Made by a program: the position numbers and the translations under genes. Positions 6,823 through 16,308 of a stretch of DNA of 64,000 bases are shown here, in pieces (positions within the stretch are counted from its first letter, which is position 1; each line of letters opens with the position of its first letter). Source of the stretch: Sphingobium sp. C100 (GTDB lineage Bacteria > Pseudomonadota > Alphaproteobacteria > Sphingomonadales > Sphingomonadaceae); contig NZ_AYOY01000165.1 of NCBI RefSeq assembly GCF_000508185.1, positions 1 through 64,000 of the forward strand, in the 5' to 3' direction. The notes beneath the pieces are model-generated. The model did not search any database. It saw only the letters and a program-made list of their open reading frames with translations, and was not told the origin of the DNA.

Positions 6823-9800
6823 TGCTCTCGGTCGCCGGCGTCCGCTCCGCTTCCGGTGCCGCGAACTATTTCGCGAAGGACGACTATTATACGGTCGAGG
6901 GATCCTCAGAGATCAGCCTGTGGGCGGGGGAGGGGTCGGAAGACCTCGGTCTGTCCGGCGAGGTGTCCAAGGACGCGTTCGAGGGCGTGCTCAATGGCAT
7001 CCTTCCGAGCGGGGAAGCGGTCGCCCAGGTCGAGAACCGGCGCGCGGGCTACGACCTCACCTTCTCGATGCCGAAGTCGGCCTCGATCATGGCCTATGTC
7101 GCCGGCGACAAGCGCGTGCTTGAGGCCAATATGGCGGCCGTCAAGCAGACCATGGCGTGGGTCGAGAAGAACCTCGCCGAGGGGCGGCGCGACATCGAAG
7201 GCCGCAAGGTGCCGGTCCAGACCGGCAATCTCGTCTATGCGCTGTTCCAGCACGACACCAGCCGGGCGCTCGATCCCCAGGCGCATATCCATGCGGTGAT
7301 CGCCAATCTCACGCGCATGCCCGACGGCAAATGGCAGGCGCTCCATGCCGACAAGCTCTGGAGCCACAACAGCATAATCGGCTCGATCTACCACGCCTTC
7401 CTGCGCGCCGGGCTCGAGCGGATCGGCTATCAGGTTGAGCTCAAGGGCAAGCATGGCACGTTCGAGATATCGGGTGTCCCCAAGGCTGTCATCGGCGAGT
7501 TCAGTCAGCGCCGCGAAGAGATCCTCGATCACGCGACGCGGTTGGGCATCAAGTCGCCCGAGGGCCTGCGCGAAATCACCAAGCGCTCGCGCGATCCCAA
7601 ACTCGATGTCGAGGATCGCGCGGCGCTCAAGCAGGGCTGGATCGACCAGGCTGCGGCCCACGGCTTCGACGGCAAGGACCTGCGGGCGGCGGCCGAGGCG
7701 CGCGCAGGGCTAGCGGCTCCGGAAAGCGCCCTGGAGCGCGGCTACCGCGCCATCGTCGATGCCGTGGATGGCGCCCGCCAGACCCTGGGTGCGCTGCTTC
7801 GTCCCCAGGATCCTCTGGTGGACAACGCGCTCGCCCGGGCGGTCAAGTCGCCGGGAGAAGCACGCGCGCAGCTTGCGGTCGCGTCTGCCGTGCGCATGCT
7901 CTCCGAACGCGAAGCCGCCTGGCCCGTCAATCTGCTGAGCAAGACCGCGCTCGATCTCGGCCTCAAAGGCGTCACCGTCGACATGATCGAGAAGCGGATC
8001 GATCGGCTGGTGCAGAACCGTCAGCTCATCCCCGGCGTTGCGACCGCCGCGGATCGGACGGGCCGCATGGGCACCACGCAGGAGGCTCTGCGGACCGAAG
8101 AAAAGATCCTCGGTGCTGTCGAAGAAGGCAAAGGGAAAGCGGAGCCGATCGTGGCGGCAGCAGACGCGCCGCAGCGCTTGCAGGAAGCGGTGGCTCTGCC
8201 CCTCAATCCGGGTCAGCTTGCAGCGGCGACAATGATCCTGTCGTCGACAGATCGGACCGTGTCGGTCCAGGGCGTTGCGGGCGCGGGCAAGTCGACCATG
8301 CTCCAGGCGGTCGCCCGGGTCGCCGAAGCCGAAGGCCGATCGATCACCGGCCTCGCATTTCAGAACAAAATGGTGGCGGACCTCGGTGAAGGGGCGGGCA
8401 TCAAGGCGCAGACGATCGCCTCCTTCGTCCTCGCCAATGAGCGTTTCATCACCGAGCGTGACACGCCCCGATATGACGCCGCGCGCGAGAAGCTCGCCGG
8501 CACCATGTTGCTGGTCGACGAGACGTCGATGGTCTCGAGCAACGACATGCTCAAGCTCCACCAGATCACGGCGGCCCTGGGTGTCGACAAGCTGGTGCTG
8601 GTCGGCGATCGCCAGCAGCTCTCCTCGATCGATGCCGGCAAGGCCTTCGCCATGATCCAGGTCGGCGGTGGGACCGTGGCGCGCATGGACCAGAATATCC
8701 GTCAGCGCACCGACCAGTTGCGCACGGTCGCCGCGCTCGCCAATATCGGCAAGGCCGGCGATGCGCTAAAGGTGCTGGGGGACCGCGTCGTCGAGGCGGC
8801 CGAGCCTGCTGCCGCCGCCTCCGACATGTGGCTTGGGCTTGATCCGCTCGAGCGCGAGGCGACCGCCGTCTTCGCTTCGGGCCGCGATGCGCGCGCCATC
8901 ATCAATCAGCGCATTCAGGACGGGCTGATCGCGGAAGGCAGCGTCAAGGGCCAGGCGATCCATCTCACCGTCTACGAGCGCGTCAATACGACCCGGGAGG
9001 AGCTGCGCTATGCGTCGACCTATCGGCAGGGCCAGACGCTGGAGGTCGGCCGGGGCGGCGCGCAGGATGTCGGCATCAGGGCGGGCCGCTACGATGTTCT
9101 GAAAGTCCATGCCAACGGCAAGGTCGAGTTGTCGGACGGTCGCCGTCGGATCCGTTTCGATCCCCAGAAACTGTCGCCGACAGAACAGCGCGACCGGCTC
9201 CAGCTCTCCCAGAAGAAGGACCTGCAGTTGCGCGACGGCGACCGTATCCGCTGGACCGCCAACGACAAGGAGCGCGGCTTGCTCAATGCCGCTCTCGCGC
9301 GCGTTGTCGGCATCGATGCCGATGGCGTGAAGGTTGAGACTGCAGACAAGGCACTCGTGACGCTCGGCCTCGGTGATCCGATGCTGTCTCGGCTCGACCT
9401 TGCCTACAGCCTCAACATGCACATGGCGCAGGGGATCACCACCGACAAGGCGATTACCGTCATGTCGTCCCATGAGCGCAACCTCTCGAACCAGCGCCTC
9501 TTCAACGTCGGCGTCACCCGCGTGCGCGACGAGCTCACGATGATCGTGGACGACAAGGAGAAGCTAACCCGGCAGCTCGACATGAACCCGGGTAACAAGA
9601 CCTCCTCCCTCGAGACGCTCGGCCGTCTCGACATCGACGGCAAAAAGGGGCCGGGCGCTCAGCCGCGCGAGAAATTCGACCCGGGCCCGATCGATGGTAT
9701 CGACCTTTCGGACCTTCCACCGATTCCGACCGACCTCCCGCCGCTGCCCGATGGCGCCGCGCCCATGCCGGCCGCGAAGGCCCCGCCAGCGCCGTCCGAT

Positions 9801-9866
9801 CTGAAGCCGGATCGCGGCGATCCATTGCCGCCGCTGCCCGAACGCAGCCTCGGCCTCGACTTGTGA
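6822..9866 (+). CDS. traI: MobF-family relaxase-helicase TraI, 1014 aa
   Basis: The N-terminal trans-esterase domain has candidate catalytic tyrosines Y16, Y22 and Y23 and the metal-binding histidines H144, H155 and H157 (the HIH within DPQAHIHAVIAN). The C-terminal half is a RecD-like SF1 helicase: Walker A GAGKST ending near residue 492, Walker B LLVDETSM near 565, LVGDRQQL near 597 and the motif VI-like GVTRVRDEL near 897. It nicks oriT and unwinds the transferred strand. It is shorter than F TraI (about 1750), closer to TrwC (about 970), so it lacks the second helicase-like repeat. The proline-rich tail probably tethers partners. Confidence 0.93.
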   Translation: MLSVAGVRSASGAANYFAKDDYYTVEGSSEISLWAGEGSEDLGLSGEVSKDAFEGVLNGILPSGEAVAQVENRRAGYDLTFSMPKSASIMAYVAGDKRVLEANMAAVKQTMAWVEKNLAEGRRDIEGRKVPVQTGNLVYALFQHDTSRALDPQAHIHAVIANLTRMPDGKWQALHADKLWSHNSIIGSIYHAFLRAGLERIGYQVELKGKHGTFEISGVPKAVIGEFSQRREEILDHATRLGIKSPEGLREITKRSRDPKLDVEDRAALKQGWIDQAAAHGFDGKDLRAAAEARAGLAAPESALERGYRAIVDAVDGARQTLGALLRPQDPLVDNALARAVKSPGEARAQLAVASAVRMLSEREAAWPVNLLSKTALDLGLKGVTVDMIEKRIDRLVQNRQLIPGVATAADRTGRMGTTQEALRTEEKILGAVEEGKGKAEPIVAAADAPQRLQEAVALPLNPGQLAAATMILSSTDRTVSVQGVAGAGKSTMLQAVARVAEAEGRSITGLAFQNKMVADLGEGAGIKAQTIASFVLANERFITERDTPRYDAAREKLAGTMLLVDETSMVSSNDMLKLHQITAALGVDKLVLVGDRQQLSSIDAGKAFAMIQVGGGTVARMDQNIRQRTDQLRTVAALANIGKAGDALKVLGDRVVEAAEPAAAASDMWLGLDPLEREATAVFASGRDARAIINQRIQDGLIAEGSVKGQAIHLTVYERVNTTREELRYASTYRQGQTLEVGRGGAQDVGIRAGRYDVLKVHANGKVELSDGRRRIRFDPQKLSPTEQRDRLQLSQKKDLQLRDGDRIRWTANDKERGLLNAALARVVGIDADGVKVETADKALVTLGLGDPMLSRLDLAYSLNMHMAQGITTDKAITVMSSHERNLSNQRLFNVGVTRVRDELTMIVDDKEKLTRQLDMNPGNKTSSLETLGRLDIDGKKGPGAQPREKFDPGPIDGIDLSDLPPIPTDLPPLPDGAAPMPAAKAPPAPSDLKPDRGDPLPPLPERSLGLDL

Positions 9867-9916
9867 ATGGAGAAGCCGCCGGCGCGGTGCCGGCGGCCAA
9901 GAGAAGGAGATGAACA

Positions 9917-10117
9917 ATGGGTTGGGAATTCGAGGAAGCCGGCAAGTTCGGCAGCGAGAAGGCGGCAAACGACTATGCCCGGCGAAACGGCCTCGATCCG
10001 CGCGACGTCCAGATCACCCGCAAGGGCGAAGAGGTCGAGCTCAACATCCGCCGCTCGGCGCTCGATGGCCGGAATCTGCGGGACAACGGGGAAGGTCGGC
10101 GCGACGGCTGGGGCTGA
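9917..10117 (+). CDS. Small basic hypothetical protein, 66 aa
   Basis: The ATG at 9917 follows AAGGAG. The product, MGWEFEEAGKFGSEKAANDYARRNG..., has a single helical core (EKAANDYARRNGLDPRDVQI) followed by a short strand (EEVELNIRR). No membrane segment. It sits 50 bp after traI and 11 bp before the next gene, so it is in the same operon. Perhaps a relaxosome-associated protein, by position only. Confidence 0.6.
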   Translation: MGWEFEEAGKFGSEKAANDYARRNGLDPRDVQITRKGEEVELNIRRSALDGRNLRDNGEGRRDGWG

Positions 10118-10128
10118 AGGAGAGAGCT

Positions 10129-10638
10129 GTGAACATGTTTCAACTTCTGGCCTCGCTCCTGCTGGTGAGCGGGCTCGTGGCGCTCGGCTGGTCGCGGCTG
10201 TCGGGCAATATTACCCCTCAGCAGCCTCTGGCGCCTGTCGCCAGGCCGTTCATGACGCAACGAGAACAGGCCATGCTGGCGGCGCTCGAACATGTGCTGC
10301 CCATGTACCGCATCCATGCACAGGTCGCGATGGGTGCGCTCCTCAAGGTGCCTTCCGTGCCTGGCCGGCGGGTCATCCCGGCAGACTGGAATCCCTTCGC
10401 GCGCAAGATCGTCGATTTCGTGGTGGAGGATCCCACCACAGGCAGGGTCATCGCTTTGATCGAGATCGACGACCGCTCGCATGATGCCGAAAAGGATCGG
10501 GAGCGCGACGCCATGACAGCCCGGGCCGGCTACCGGACCTTTCGGATTCCCGCCGGTACGGGACCGACCGTCCAGGCCGTATTCGGGGTGATCGGGCATC
10601 TTCGCGACGCGGCGCCGACCGCCGCGATCAACGGGTAG
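10129..10638 (+). CDS. Membrane-anchored DUF2726 protein, 169 aa
   Basis: The start is GTG 10129 (AAGGAG five nt upstream); ATG 10135 is the alternative. Residues about 3-22 are one hydrophobic segment (MFQLLASLLLVSGLVALGW). The rest matches DUF2726: LPMYRIHAQVAMGALLKV, then KIVDFVVEDPTTGRVIALIEIDD and a closing RAGYRTFRIPA. The D...EID arrangement resembles a PD-(D/E)XK nuclease core, to which DUF2726 has been related. Position directly after traI suggests a role in DNA processing at the membrane, which is inference. Confidence 0.7.
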   Translation: MNMFQLLASLLLVSGLVALGWSRLSGNITPQQPLAPVARPFMTQREQAMLAALEHVLPMYRIHAQVAMGALLKVPSVPGRRVIPADWNPFARKIVDFVVEDPTTGRVIALIEIDDRSHDAEKDRERDAMTARAGYRTFRIPAGTGPTVQAVFGVIGHLRDAAPTAAING

Positions 10639-10645
10639 CCCGGCC

Positions 10646-11293
10646 ATGGGACTCGATGATCGCGACTATATGCGCGAGCGCTATCGCGACCGTGCGAAGA
10701 AAACCCCGACCGGGCGGATGGAAGGCGCCTGGTTCGATTCCGTCAACCGCGGCTTCGACTATCAGCGTAGCCGGTACTGGAGCCTGCGCGGTAATGCCGG
10801 CGGGACACTGCGCTGGTTGCCCTTCGCGTTGAGCCTGCTCCTCATTGCCATTCCCTTTTTAGGGGAAGCCCAAAGGGCGGGATGGCTGCCTGACGGCGCG
10901 GCGGCAATGCCTTTCCCGGAATCGGGTTCGGTCACCGTCGAAAACGGGGTCACGCGCAAGCGCATTTCCAGCTTCCTCACCATCGAAACCGCGGATGCGA
11001 ACGCGGTCGTGCAGCTCTTCGATCCGGCATCAGGCCGGCACATCATCTCGGTCTATGTCTCAAAAAACGACCGCATTCGCGTTCCGGTCCCGCAAGGCAC
11101 CTTCAGGATGCGGCTGATCGAGGGCCAGAAATGGCATGGCCCGGCGCACTTTTTCGGATCGAACACATCCTATGAGACGGTTGCGGAGCTCATGAGCTTC
11201 GAGCCGCGGACCGGGCATATCATCGACCTGCATCGCCGGCCCGATGGCAATCTCAAGACGCGCATCATGCTTACCCGGCCTGAGAGCCTCTGA
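10646..11293 (+). CDS. Hypothetical single-pass membrane protein, 215 aa
   Basis: A basic cytoplasmic N-terminus with a YMRERYRDRAKK start is followed by one membrane segment near residues 54-73 (LPFALSLLLIAIPFLGEA). A periplasmic domain with strand-rich pattern follows (VVQLFDPASGRHIISVYVSKNDRIRVPVPQGTF). It reads like a small beta domain that binds a ligand or partner. It lies 7 bp after the DUF2726 gene and in the same direction. I do not recognise the family; an envelope role linked to transfer is inferred from position. Confidence 0.6.
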   Translation: MGLDDRDYMRERYRDRAKKTPTGRMEGAWFDSVNRGFDYQRSRYWSLRGNAGGTLRWLPFALSLLLIAIPFLGEAQRAGWLPDGAAAMPFPESGSVTVENGVTRKRISSFLTIETADANAVVQLFDPASGRHIISVYVSKNDRIRVPVPQGTFRMRLIEGQKWHGPAHFFGSNTSYETVAELMSFEPRTGHIIDLHRRPDGNLKTRIMLTRPESL

Positions 11294-11434
11294 TGGAGGC
11301 AGCAGAAGCCATACCCGTGTGTCGGGCATCCTTGTTCCGCTCCTGCCGCAGGCGCGACGAGATGGCCGGACTCCGCGAGGCGGGCCTTGCCCGAGGCATT
11401 CAAAAATTGTCGGCGCCCTTCAGGAGAAACAGAA

Positions 11435-12352
11435 ATGACCAGACAACCACGCGCCTATGACGCACTGGCCGCCCATCTGGCTCCGGACGATCCGGGCGAG
11501 GGGGAGCGCCAGATCGACACGGCGATCCTCACCCTGCAACGCGCGCGCTATGGCCCGCTGAATCGCAGCCGCGCGCTATTCTGGCTTGGCCAGCTCCTGC
11601 TTGGGCTCAGCACGGTCATTCTGGGAGCGCGTTTTCTCTGCTGGTTCGAACCACAACTTTGGCAGACCTTCTTTGGGGTTCTTGCCGGCGCCGTTCCGAC
11701 CGTGGTCGCCAAGGTCGTGTTCGTCGGCGCCTTCCTCCACTTCGTTTATCATTGCACCTTTGGGGCAGTGACGGATTACGGTCCGGCACCCACGCCGCCA
11801 GAACCGATTTACGAGTGGCTGGCCGCTCAAGGCAAATCGAACCTGACCTACTGGCACGAAATCTACTGGCCGTACCGCAAGCGTCAGGCGAACCGGAAAG
11901 AGATTCTGGGCTTTGTCATCTGGCGAAAGACGCCGTGTCCGCCGGACCGGTATCCGCCAACGCCGGTGCCGGTCGGGGCCGCGCCGGAGCCGGAGAACCC
12001 CCACATGGTGTATCTTGACAGCCCGCAGGGGCGTGCGGATCGGGAGGCCTTTCTGGTGACGTTCGAGCATCGGATGGATGACTGGTGGCGGCTCTCATTC
12101 AGGCTGACCCTCGCCGTGCTGATCATGCTGTTGGTCGTCATCTACCTCCCCGTCTATCCGGCGACACAGGCGGGCGATCTGATCCGCACCGGCGTGATGA
12201 CGGCTTTCATTGCGGGGTGCATATTGGCGTTCTTCGGTTTCGGCAGAGTGCCGATGCGCTGGCTCCCTTACCCCGTCCGGCGCTACTGGTTTCGGGGGCT
12301 TCCACCCGAGGCAGCGCAATTTCGGGATCATATGATCGCGCGTTCGAACTGA
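11435..12352 (+). CDS. Hypothetical multi-pass membrane protein, 305 aa
   Basis: ATG 11435 follows CAGGAG. Four likely membrane segments: two near residues 48-67 and 73-106, and two near 225-245 and 250-275. Between them lies a hydrophilic region rich in Pro, Trp and Tyr (TYWHEIYWPYRKRQANRK). It is the last gene of the traD-traI strand before the direction changes. No named family recognised. It could be an entry exclusion or envelope protein of the transfer system, by position only. Confidence 0.6.
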   Translation: MTRQPRAYDALAAHLAPDDPGEGERQIDTAILTLQRARYGPLNRSRALFWLGQLLLGLSTVILGARFLCWFEPQLWQTFFGVLAGAVPTVVAKVVFVGAFLHFVYHCTFGAVTDYGPAPTPPEPIYEWLAAQGKSNLTYWHEIYWPYRKRQANRKEILGFVIWRKTPCPPDRYPPTPVPVGAAPEPENPHMVYLDSPQGRADREAFLVTFEHRMDDWWRLSFRLTLAVLIMLLVVIYLPVYPATQAGDLIRTGVMTAFIAGCILAFFGFGRVPMRWLPYPVRRYWFRGLPPEAAQFRDHMIARSN

Positions 12353-12377
12353 TTGCGTGGGCCGCGGCAGGAACAAG

Positions 12378-12536
12378 GTGCTGGCCACGAACAATGCCAG
12401 CCTGTTGAAACGCGCCATCGACGCCAAGTCGCGCGCGAAATTACTGTCTATCATTCATCCAATGAGGAGGGTCTACGACCGCCACGCAGGTACGGTGGCC
12501 CAGGAGCCGCAACTGGCATTTAGCCGGCTGTGCTGA
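12378..12536 (+). pseudogene. Possible remnant of a small conserved gene, 52 codons
   Basis: A GTG-started frame with AGGA upstream encodes NASLLKRAIDAKSRAKLLSII, a helical opening like small conserved proteins found near transfer genes in related elements. The remainder (MRRVYDRHAGTVAQEPQ) does not continue that pattern. It overlaps the end of the convergent 12520 gene by 17 bp. It may be a truncated gene or chance; low certainty. Confidence 0.2.
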
Positions 12537-13515
12537 TGCTGTCCACGAAGTGCTGCTGTATGCTGGTTTCCCAAGGATCATCTTCTCTCGGGACAACGGC
12601 CTCAGACCATCCTTTGGGAAGCCGGTTCAGGGCTTTCAGCGCCCCAAGCGCGCGGGCCACGCGCTTGGGGCCGCCGGCACCGGTCATGTTTTTGATGGCC
12701 GTGCTCACGCGCTGGCTGCGCGCATGATGGCTCTGCTCTTTCGGATCGATGTCAGCCAGCACGCTACAGAAATCTCCCTCTTCGATTTTCAGTTGCGATA
12801 GTGCCCAGGACAGGATGCCCTCAAAGAAGTTCGCCTCCAGCTCGTGCCGCATTCGGACCTCGAGCGCGGCAATGTGTCTCTGCCCAGGGAGAAGATAGGC
12901 TGGAAGTCCCTTATTGCCGCTATCTTCCGGACGGGGCTTCCATCGACAGACAATCGTGTCTTCCCAGATCGGCCTGACGAACCAGGACAAGGTTCCGATG
13001 AGATTCTTGAGCAATGCCACGAGAGCTTCGCACTCAATGTCCAGAAGGAGCCGCTCCCTTGGCGACAGTTCCTCTGCTCGGTCCACGCGGTGCATCAGGC
13101 CGGCGAAATCCTCGATGAAATAGAGTTCATTGTCCGGCCGTTGCATAACCTGCGGGCCCAGGATCGGTGAACGGATCCAGTCCGTATCATCGTCCCCCTC
13201 GAAATCGAATCTGGCGATATTGCTATCGAAATCGCAACCGAATGGCTGCCATCGAACCGACAGATTCCCCGAGCGCAGGACGAGCGCATATACGCCGACG
13301 CGAGCCCTATCACGGTGAAGTTTCCGCAAATTCCAGTAAGGCATGCTGTGGGCCAGTGCCAAAGCCTGGGCAGAGGGTCCCGTCAGACATGCCTCGATCA
13401 CCGGCGGTATATTCCAATCCCCCTTCACTCCAAGTTGGACGCGTTTCGCACAATAGAGGGCTGCGCAAGTACCGGCGGATTGTGCGTGGACCAAACCGTC
13501 ATCGAGCGTGAACAT
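12520..13515 (-). CDS. Hypothetical protein, 331 aa
   Basis: I start it at ATG 13515 because GAGGAAGG lies just upstream; a longer frame to 13587 adds only Arg-rich residues. The protein is soluble, with strand-rich early parts (VGVYALVLRSGNLSVRWQPFGCDF) and a tryptophan-containing helical centre (LLKNLIGTLSWFVRPIWED), then a helical end. No catalytic signature is visible. It is the first gene on the minus strand after the traD-traI group and may belong to the accessory island. Confidence 0.5.
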   Translation of the reverse strand: MFTLDDGLVHAQSAGTCAALYCAKRVQLGVKGDWNIPPVIEACLTGPSAQALALAHSMPYWNLRKLHRDRARVGVYALVLRSGNLSVRWQPFGCDFDSNIARFDFEGDDDTDWIRSPILGPQVMQRPDNELYFIEDFAGLMHRVDRAEELSPRERLLLDIECEALVALLKNLIGTLSWFVRPIWEDTIVCRWKPRPEDSGNKGLPAYLLPGQRHIAALEVRMRHELEANFFEGILSWALSQLKIEEGDFCSVLADIDPKEQSHHARSQRVSTAIKNMTGAGGPKRVARALGALKALNRLPKGWSEAVVPREDDPWETSIQQHFVDSISTAG

Positions 13516-13718
13516 TCCTTCCTCTATCCTTCGTCCGTTCGCTTCAGGCTGGGTTCGACACCGGGACCGTCTCAATCGCCGCCGCAAGACAGGCCCAGAC
13601 CCGTTCTAGGTCATGTGATGGTCCTGTCAGGTATCCACTTGCCGCAACATGTGGCGCTGCGCTTCGGACGAGCCGTTCATTCGCTCTCGAGATCTTCGCC
13701 CCGCTTTTGGCGGGCGCG

Positions 13719-13964
13719 CTACACCTCATACCCGTGACCCGCGAGAAGTCGAGCCATGCCGGCACCTTCCCAGCTTCCGGGCCGGCGAATGACCATCGCC
13801 GCATCCTGCGCCAGCATCGTTAGAAGGTCCGCGGCACTCTCAAGTGGTCCATGAGTCGTTGCGCCATTTCGTGCTTGATCTGCATCGACACAACGCCGCG
13901 TAAGTTCGGCCAGGTTCGCCGAATCCTCTTTGCTCAATTCGATCGTGATGGTCGGCAAACTCAT
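13719..13964 (-). CDS. Small hypothetical protein, 81 aa
   Basis: The start MSLPTITIELSKED has AGGAG only one base upstream, a tight but workable spacing. An N-terminal strand (TITIELSKEDSANLAEL) is followed by helices, a pattern seen in ribbon-helix-helix or antitoxin-like proteins. It ends RLLAGHGYEV. It sits between the unknown 331-aa gene and the recombinase gene, both on the same strand. Function unknown. Confidence 0.45.
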   Translation of the reverse strand: MSLPTITIELSKEDSANLAELTRRCVDADQARNGATTHGPLESAADLLTMLAQDAAMVIRRPGSWEGAGMARLLAGHGYEV

Positions 13965-14056
13965 TCTCCTCGATTTCTTCGGAAACCGTCCTCGTCGGAG
14001 TCTCCAACAATATGAGAGTCTTTGCAAATCCGGCCTGGAAAGGCAGGGCTGGCAGC

Positions 14057-15256
14057 TCATTTACGGACCCGCGACAAGACGCGTGCGGCAACATTGCTGC
14101 GCACGGCGAGCTTGCGGCCATAGCGCAATGCGGTTGTTGGCGAACTCCAGCGCAGGGCCTGCGCGATGCCAGCGCCATCCTCTCCCGCCGCGAAGAGATC
14201 CTGGGTAAGGCCGACGCGCAGCGAATGTGTGGACAAGGCCTGGATCGCGTCGTCCAGCTTGCCAACAGCCAGCGTAACCAGTCCCTTGTCATAGGCCGTG
14301 AGCGCCACACGGCGGTAGATGCCGTTGACGCCCTGCCGGGTTAGAGATGTCGTTCCGATGGAATAGGTCGTTCGTGCGAGCGCAGTTTCCGGTACGGTTT
14401 CCCGTGCGCGACGTCGATCGACCCCGACCCTGCGGAACAGCGGGCCTTCTTCGATGCCGCTTGCAACCAGCCATGCGCCGACGCGCCGCATCGTCTCCGC
14501 GGAAAGCCATGCCCAGGCGCCTTCCTGTTCCTGGTCGGTCTTGGAGTAAGGGATGAAAAGCGTCGCCGAGCCATCCTCCTGTGGATCGATTTGTCTTGCC
14601 TCCACCATGGTGAGTTCGCTGACCCGCAGGCCGGCATCATAGCCGAGCGAAAGCAGGGCGGCATCCCGCAGCCCTTGCAAATCGCCGCCACAGGCATCGA
14701 GCAGCGCGGCAAGGGTAAAACCTTTGGCGGCATGAGGATCGAGTGCCTTGCCCAGCCGCAAGGGCGCTGCCTGGCGCTGGAGGGCACCTTTGCGCCTGCG
14801 GACGGCCTTGAGCGCTGCCCGCACCATCGGCGCGTCGGTGGGCGCGGCATCGCCCGTCAGTCCCATCATGCGGTGGACCGAACCGAGACTCGCGATACGT
14901 CGCGCGAGGGTCGCGGGCTTTTTCCCCCTGGCATCGAGCGCATTCACATAGCGCACCACATCTTCGGGATCGGCGGGCAGTGGTTTTCGGCTTTCCTCGC
15001 CGCACCAGTCACGCCAGCAATCGAGATCGGCGGCAATCGCCGCCTTGGTCGCGTCGGCCATGGCCGAAAGCGTCGTCTCGAGCCCGAGCTGGCTGATCGG
15101 CGGCAGATCTGTGGGAACGATGCCGCCGATCGTGCGGAGCAACCGCATATCGACCGTTTCGGCGTCCGCGTTCCGCGACCGCATCGGCAGTGCGGCGTCC
15201 TCGGTTCTGACGACGATGATTTCCATATCGGAGGATCTTGTGGAACTCTCAGCCAT
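14057..15256 (-). CDS. Tyrosine recombinase / integrase, 399 aa
   Basis: This is a phage-integrase family enzyme for site-specific recombination. The N-terminal SAM-like DNA-binding part (to about residue 150) contains DCWRDWCGEE, and the catalytic part holds R211 (GLRVSEL), H344 and R347 (THSLR), W370 and nucleophile Y379 (LRYGRK). A lysine in YSKTDQE near 240 fits the beta-hairpin Lys. All catalytic positions are present, so the enzyme looks active. It is divergent from a 55-aa gene and stands at one edge of the defence-rich island, whose mobility it may drive. No attachment site could be proven. Confidence 0.88.
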   Translation of the reverse strand: MAESSTRSSDMEIIVVRTEDAALPMRSRNADAETVDMRLLRTIGGIVPTDLPPISQLGLETTLSAMADATKAAIAADLDCWRDWCGEESRKPLPADPEDVVRYVNALDARGKKPATLARRIASLGSVHRMMGLTGDAAPTDAPMVRAALKAVRRRKGALQRQAAPLRLGKALDPHAAKGFTLAALLDACGGDLQGLRDAALLSLGYDAGLRVSELTMVEARQIDPQEDGSATLFIPYSKTDQEQEGAWAWLSAETMRRVGAWLVASGIEEGPLFRRVGVDRRRARETVPETALARTTYSIGTTSLTRQGVNGIYRRVALTAYDKGLVTLAVGKLDDAIQALSTHSLRVGLTQDLFAAGEDGAGIAQALRWSSPTTALRYGRKLAVRSNVAARVLSRVRK

Positions 15257-15286
15257 TGCTCGCTATATGTCATTCTGGAGGACATG

Positions 15287-15454
15287 ATGCAGCTTAACTC
15301 GGCACAAGCCTTGAAACTGGGCCGCGAGGTCCATGAAACCTTCGGGAGCTGGAGGAAAGCGCGTGAGGCGGCCGTCCAGCGCAACGGCGTCTATGTCATC
15401 GACCGCGAGAAGATTCGCGCCGCCAGGGCCGAGAAGACCGCCGAAACGGCCTAA
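15287..15454 (+). CDS. Small protein divergent from the integrase, 55 aa
   Basis: The second ATG (15287) is chosen because GGAGGA lies 4 nt upstream of it and only 1 nt from the first ATG at 15284. The product MQLNSAQALKLGREVHETFG... is a short helical protein (SWRKAREAAVQRNGVYVIDREKIRAARAEK). Its size and its place opposite an integrase fit a recombination directionality factor, but it lacks a clear helix-turn-helix motif. It overlaps no other gene and lies 6 bp from the next. Confidence 0.5.
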   Translation: MQLNSAQALKLGREVHETFGSWRKAREAAVQRNGVYVIDREKIRAARAEKTAETA

Positions 15455-15460
15455 GCTGGC

Positions 15461-16195
15461 ATGACCTTCGGATATGCGCTGCTCGGCGCGCTCGTTCTGC
15501 TGCTTCCGGGCTTCGCTGGTTATTTCGGACTTCGGATCGGGGAAGCGCGCGATTTTGTCTCGCCGCGACCGGATCGGCCGAACTCCAATCTCACTATCTT
15601 CCTGGTTGTGGCGCTGGCGCTGGGCGCGCATGTCTTCGGCGCTGGCATCTTCGCGCTCAACGAACTGATCGCGGCCTGGAAGCCACTCATCAGGCTGTCC
15701 TACGAACCCAACCCTTATAAGGCGCTGCTCAGCGGCCATGCGCCACAGGGGCTGTCCTCGCTTGCGATCGAACTGGAACTGCTGTTTTTCCTCGGACTGG
15801 CGGTGCTGATGGGCTGGATCTGTGAAACGATTGCCCGGACATCGCCGATTACGGCGAGGGCCGATCCGTTGCGCTTCGGATGGCTGTTGCCGATCGTCCA
15901 GAAGGTCGAGGCTGGCGGCCATGTCGCCGTCGGTTATGTGCGGACGACCAGCGGCCATGACGGAGCCTGGATCGCCTATGAAGGAAGCGTGCGTCGGCTG
16001 ACGCTCGACGAGGATGACGGGATTCGCATGGTCGTGCTCGAGCAATGCGACCGCTTCCTGGTCCAGATGAAGGACGGGAAGATCGAGCGCGTTGATATGG
16101 AGAGCGCGCCGATCGCCATGATGCACCTGGCCGCCGACCAGATCGCGGATTTCGCGGTCGAACTGTTCGAGGTTCCTGAGTCCGACGCCGAGTGA
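15461..16195 (+). CDS. Hypothetical membrane protein, 244 aa
   Basis: Three membrane segments at about residues 4-26 (ALLGALVLLLPGFAGYFGL), 45-70 (TIFLVVALALGAHVFG) and 105-122 (ELELLFFLGLAVLMGWI). They are followed by a soluble C-terminal domain of about 110 residues, strand-rich and ending EVPESDAE. The soluble part includes KVEAGGHVAVGYVRTTSG and RMVVLEQCDRFLVQMKDG, small beta-barrel-like strands. The layout is seen in some defence effectors (membrane plus sensor domain), but no family is recognised. Confidence 0.6.
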   Translation: MTFGYALLGALVLLLPGFAGYFGLRIGEARDFVSPRPDRPNSNLTIFLVVALALGAHVFGAGIFALNELIAAWKPLIRLSYEPNPYKALLSGHAPQGLSSLAIELELLFFLGLAVLMGWICETIARTSPITARADPLRFGWLLPIVQKVEAGGHVAVGYVRTTSGHDGAWIAYEGSVRRLTLDEDDGIRMVVLEQCDRFLVQMKDGKIERVDMESAPIAMMHLAADQIADFAVELFEVPESDAE

Positions 16196-16226
16196 CGCCA
16201 GCCGCTCGGTCGCCTGCGGCACAATG

Positions 16227-16246
16227 CGCGGCACATTTGTGCCGCG
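16227..16246. terminator. Hairpin after the membrane protein gene
   Basis: CGCGGCAC (16227-16234) pairs with GTGCCGCG (16239-16246) around a 4-nt loop, 32 bp after the stop codon. No T-run follows, so termination is only likely. Confidence 0.4.
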
Positions 16247-16308
16247 TGATTGCTGCAATTTCTTCATCTGCGGAACTTGCCCCTTCCCTGCCGGTTTCGC
16301 GCTCCTAT

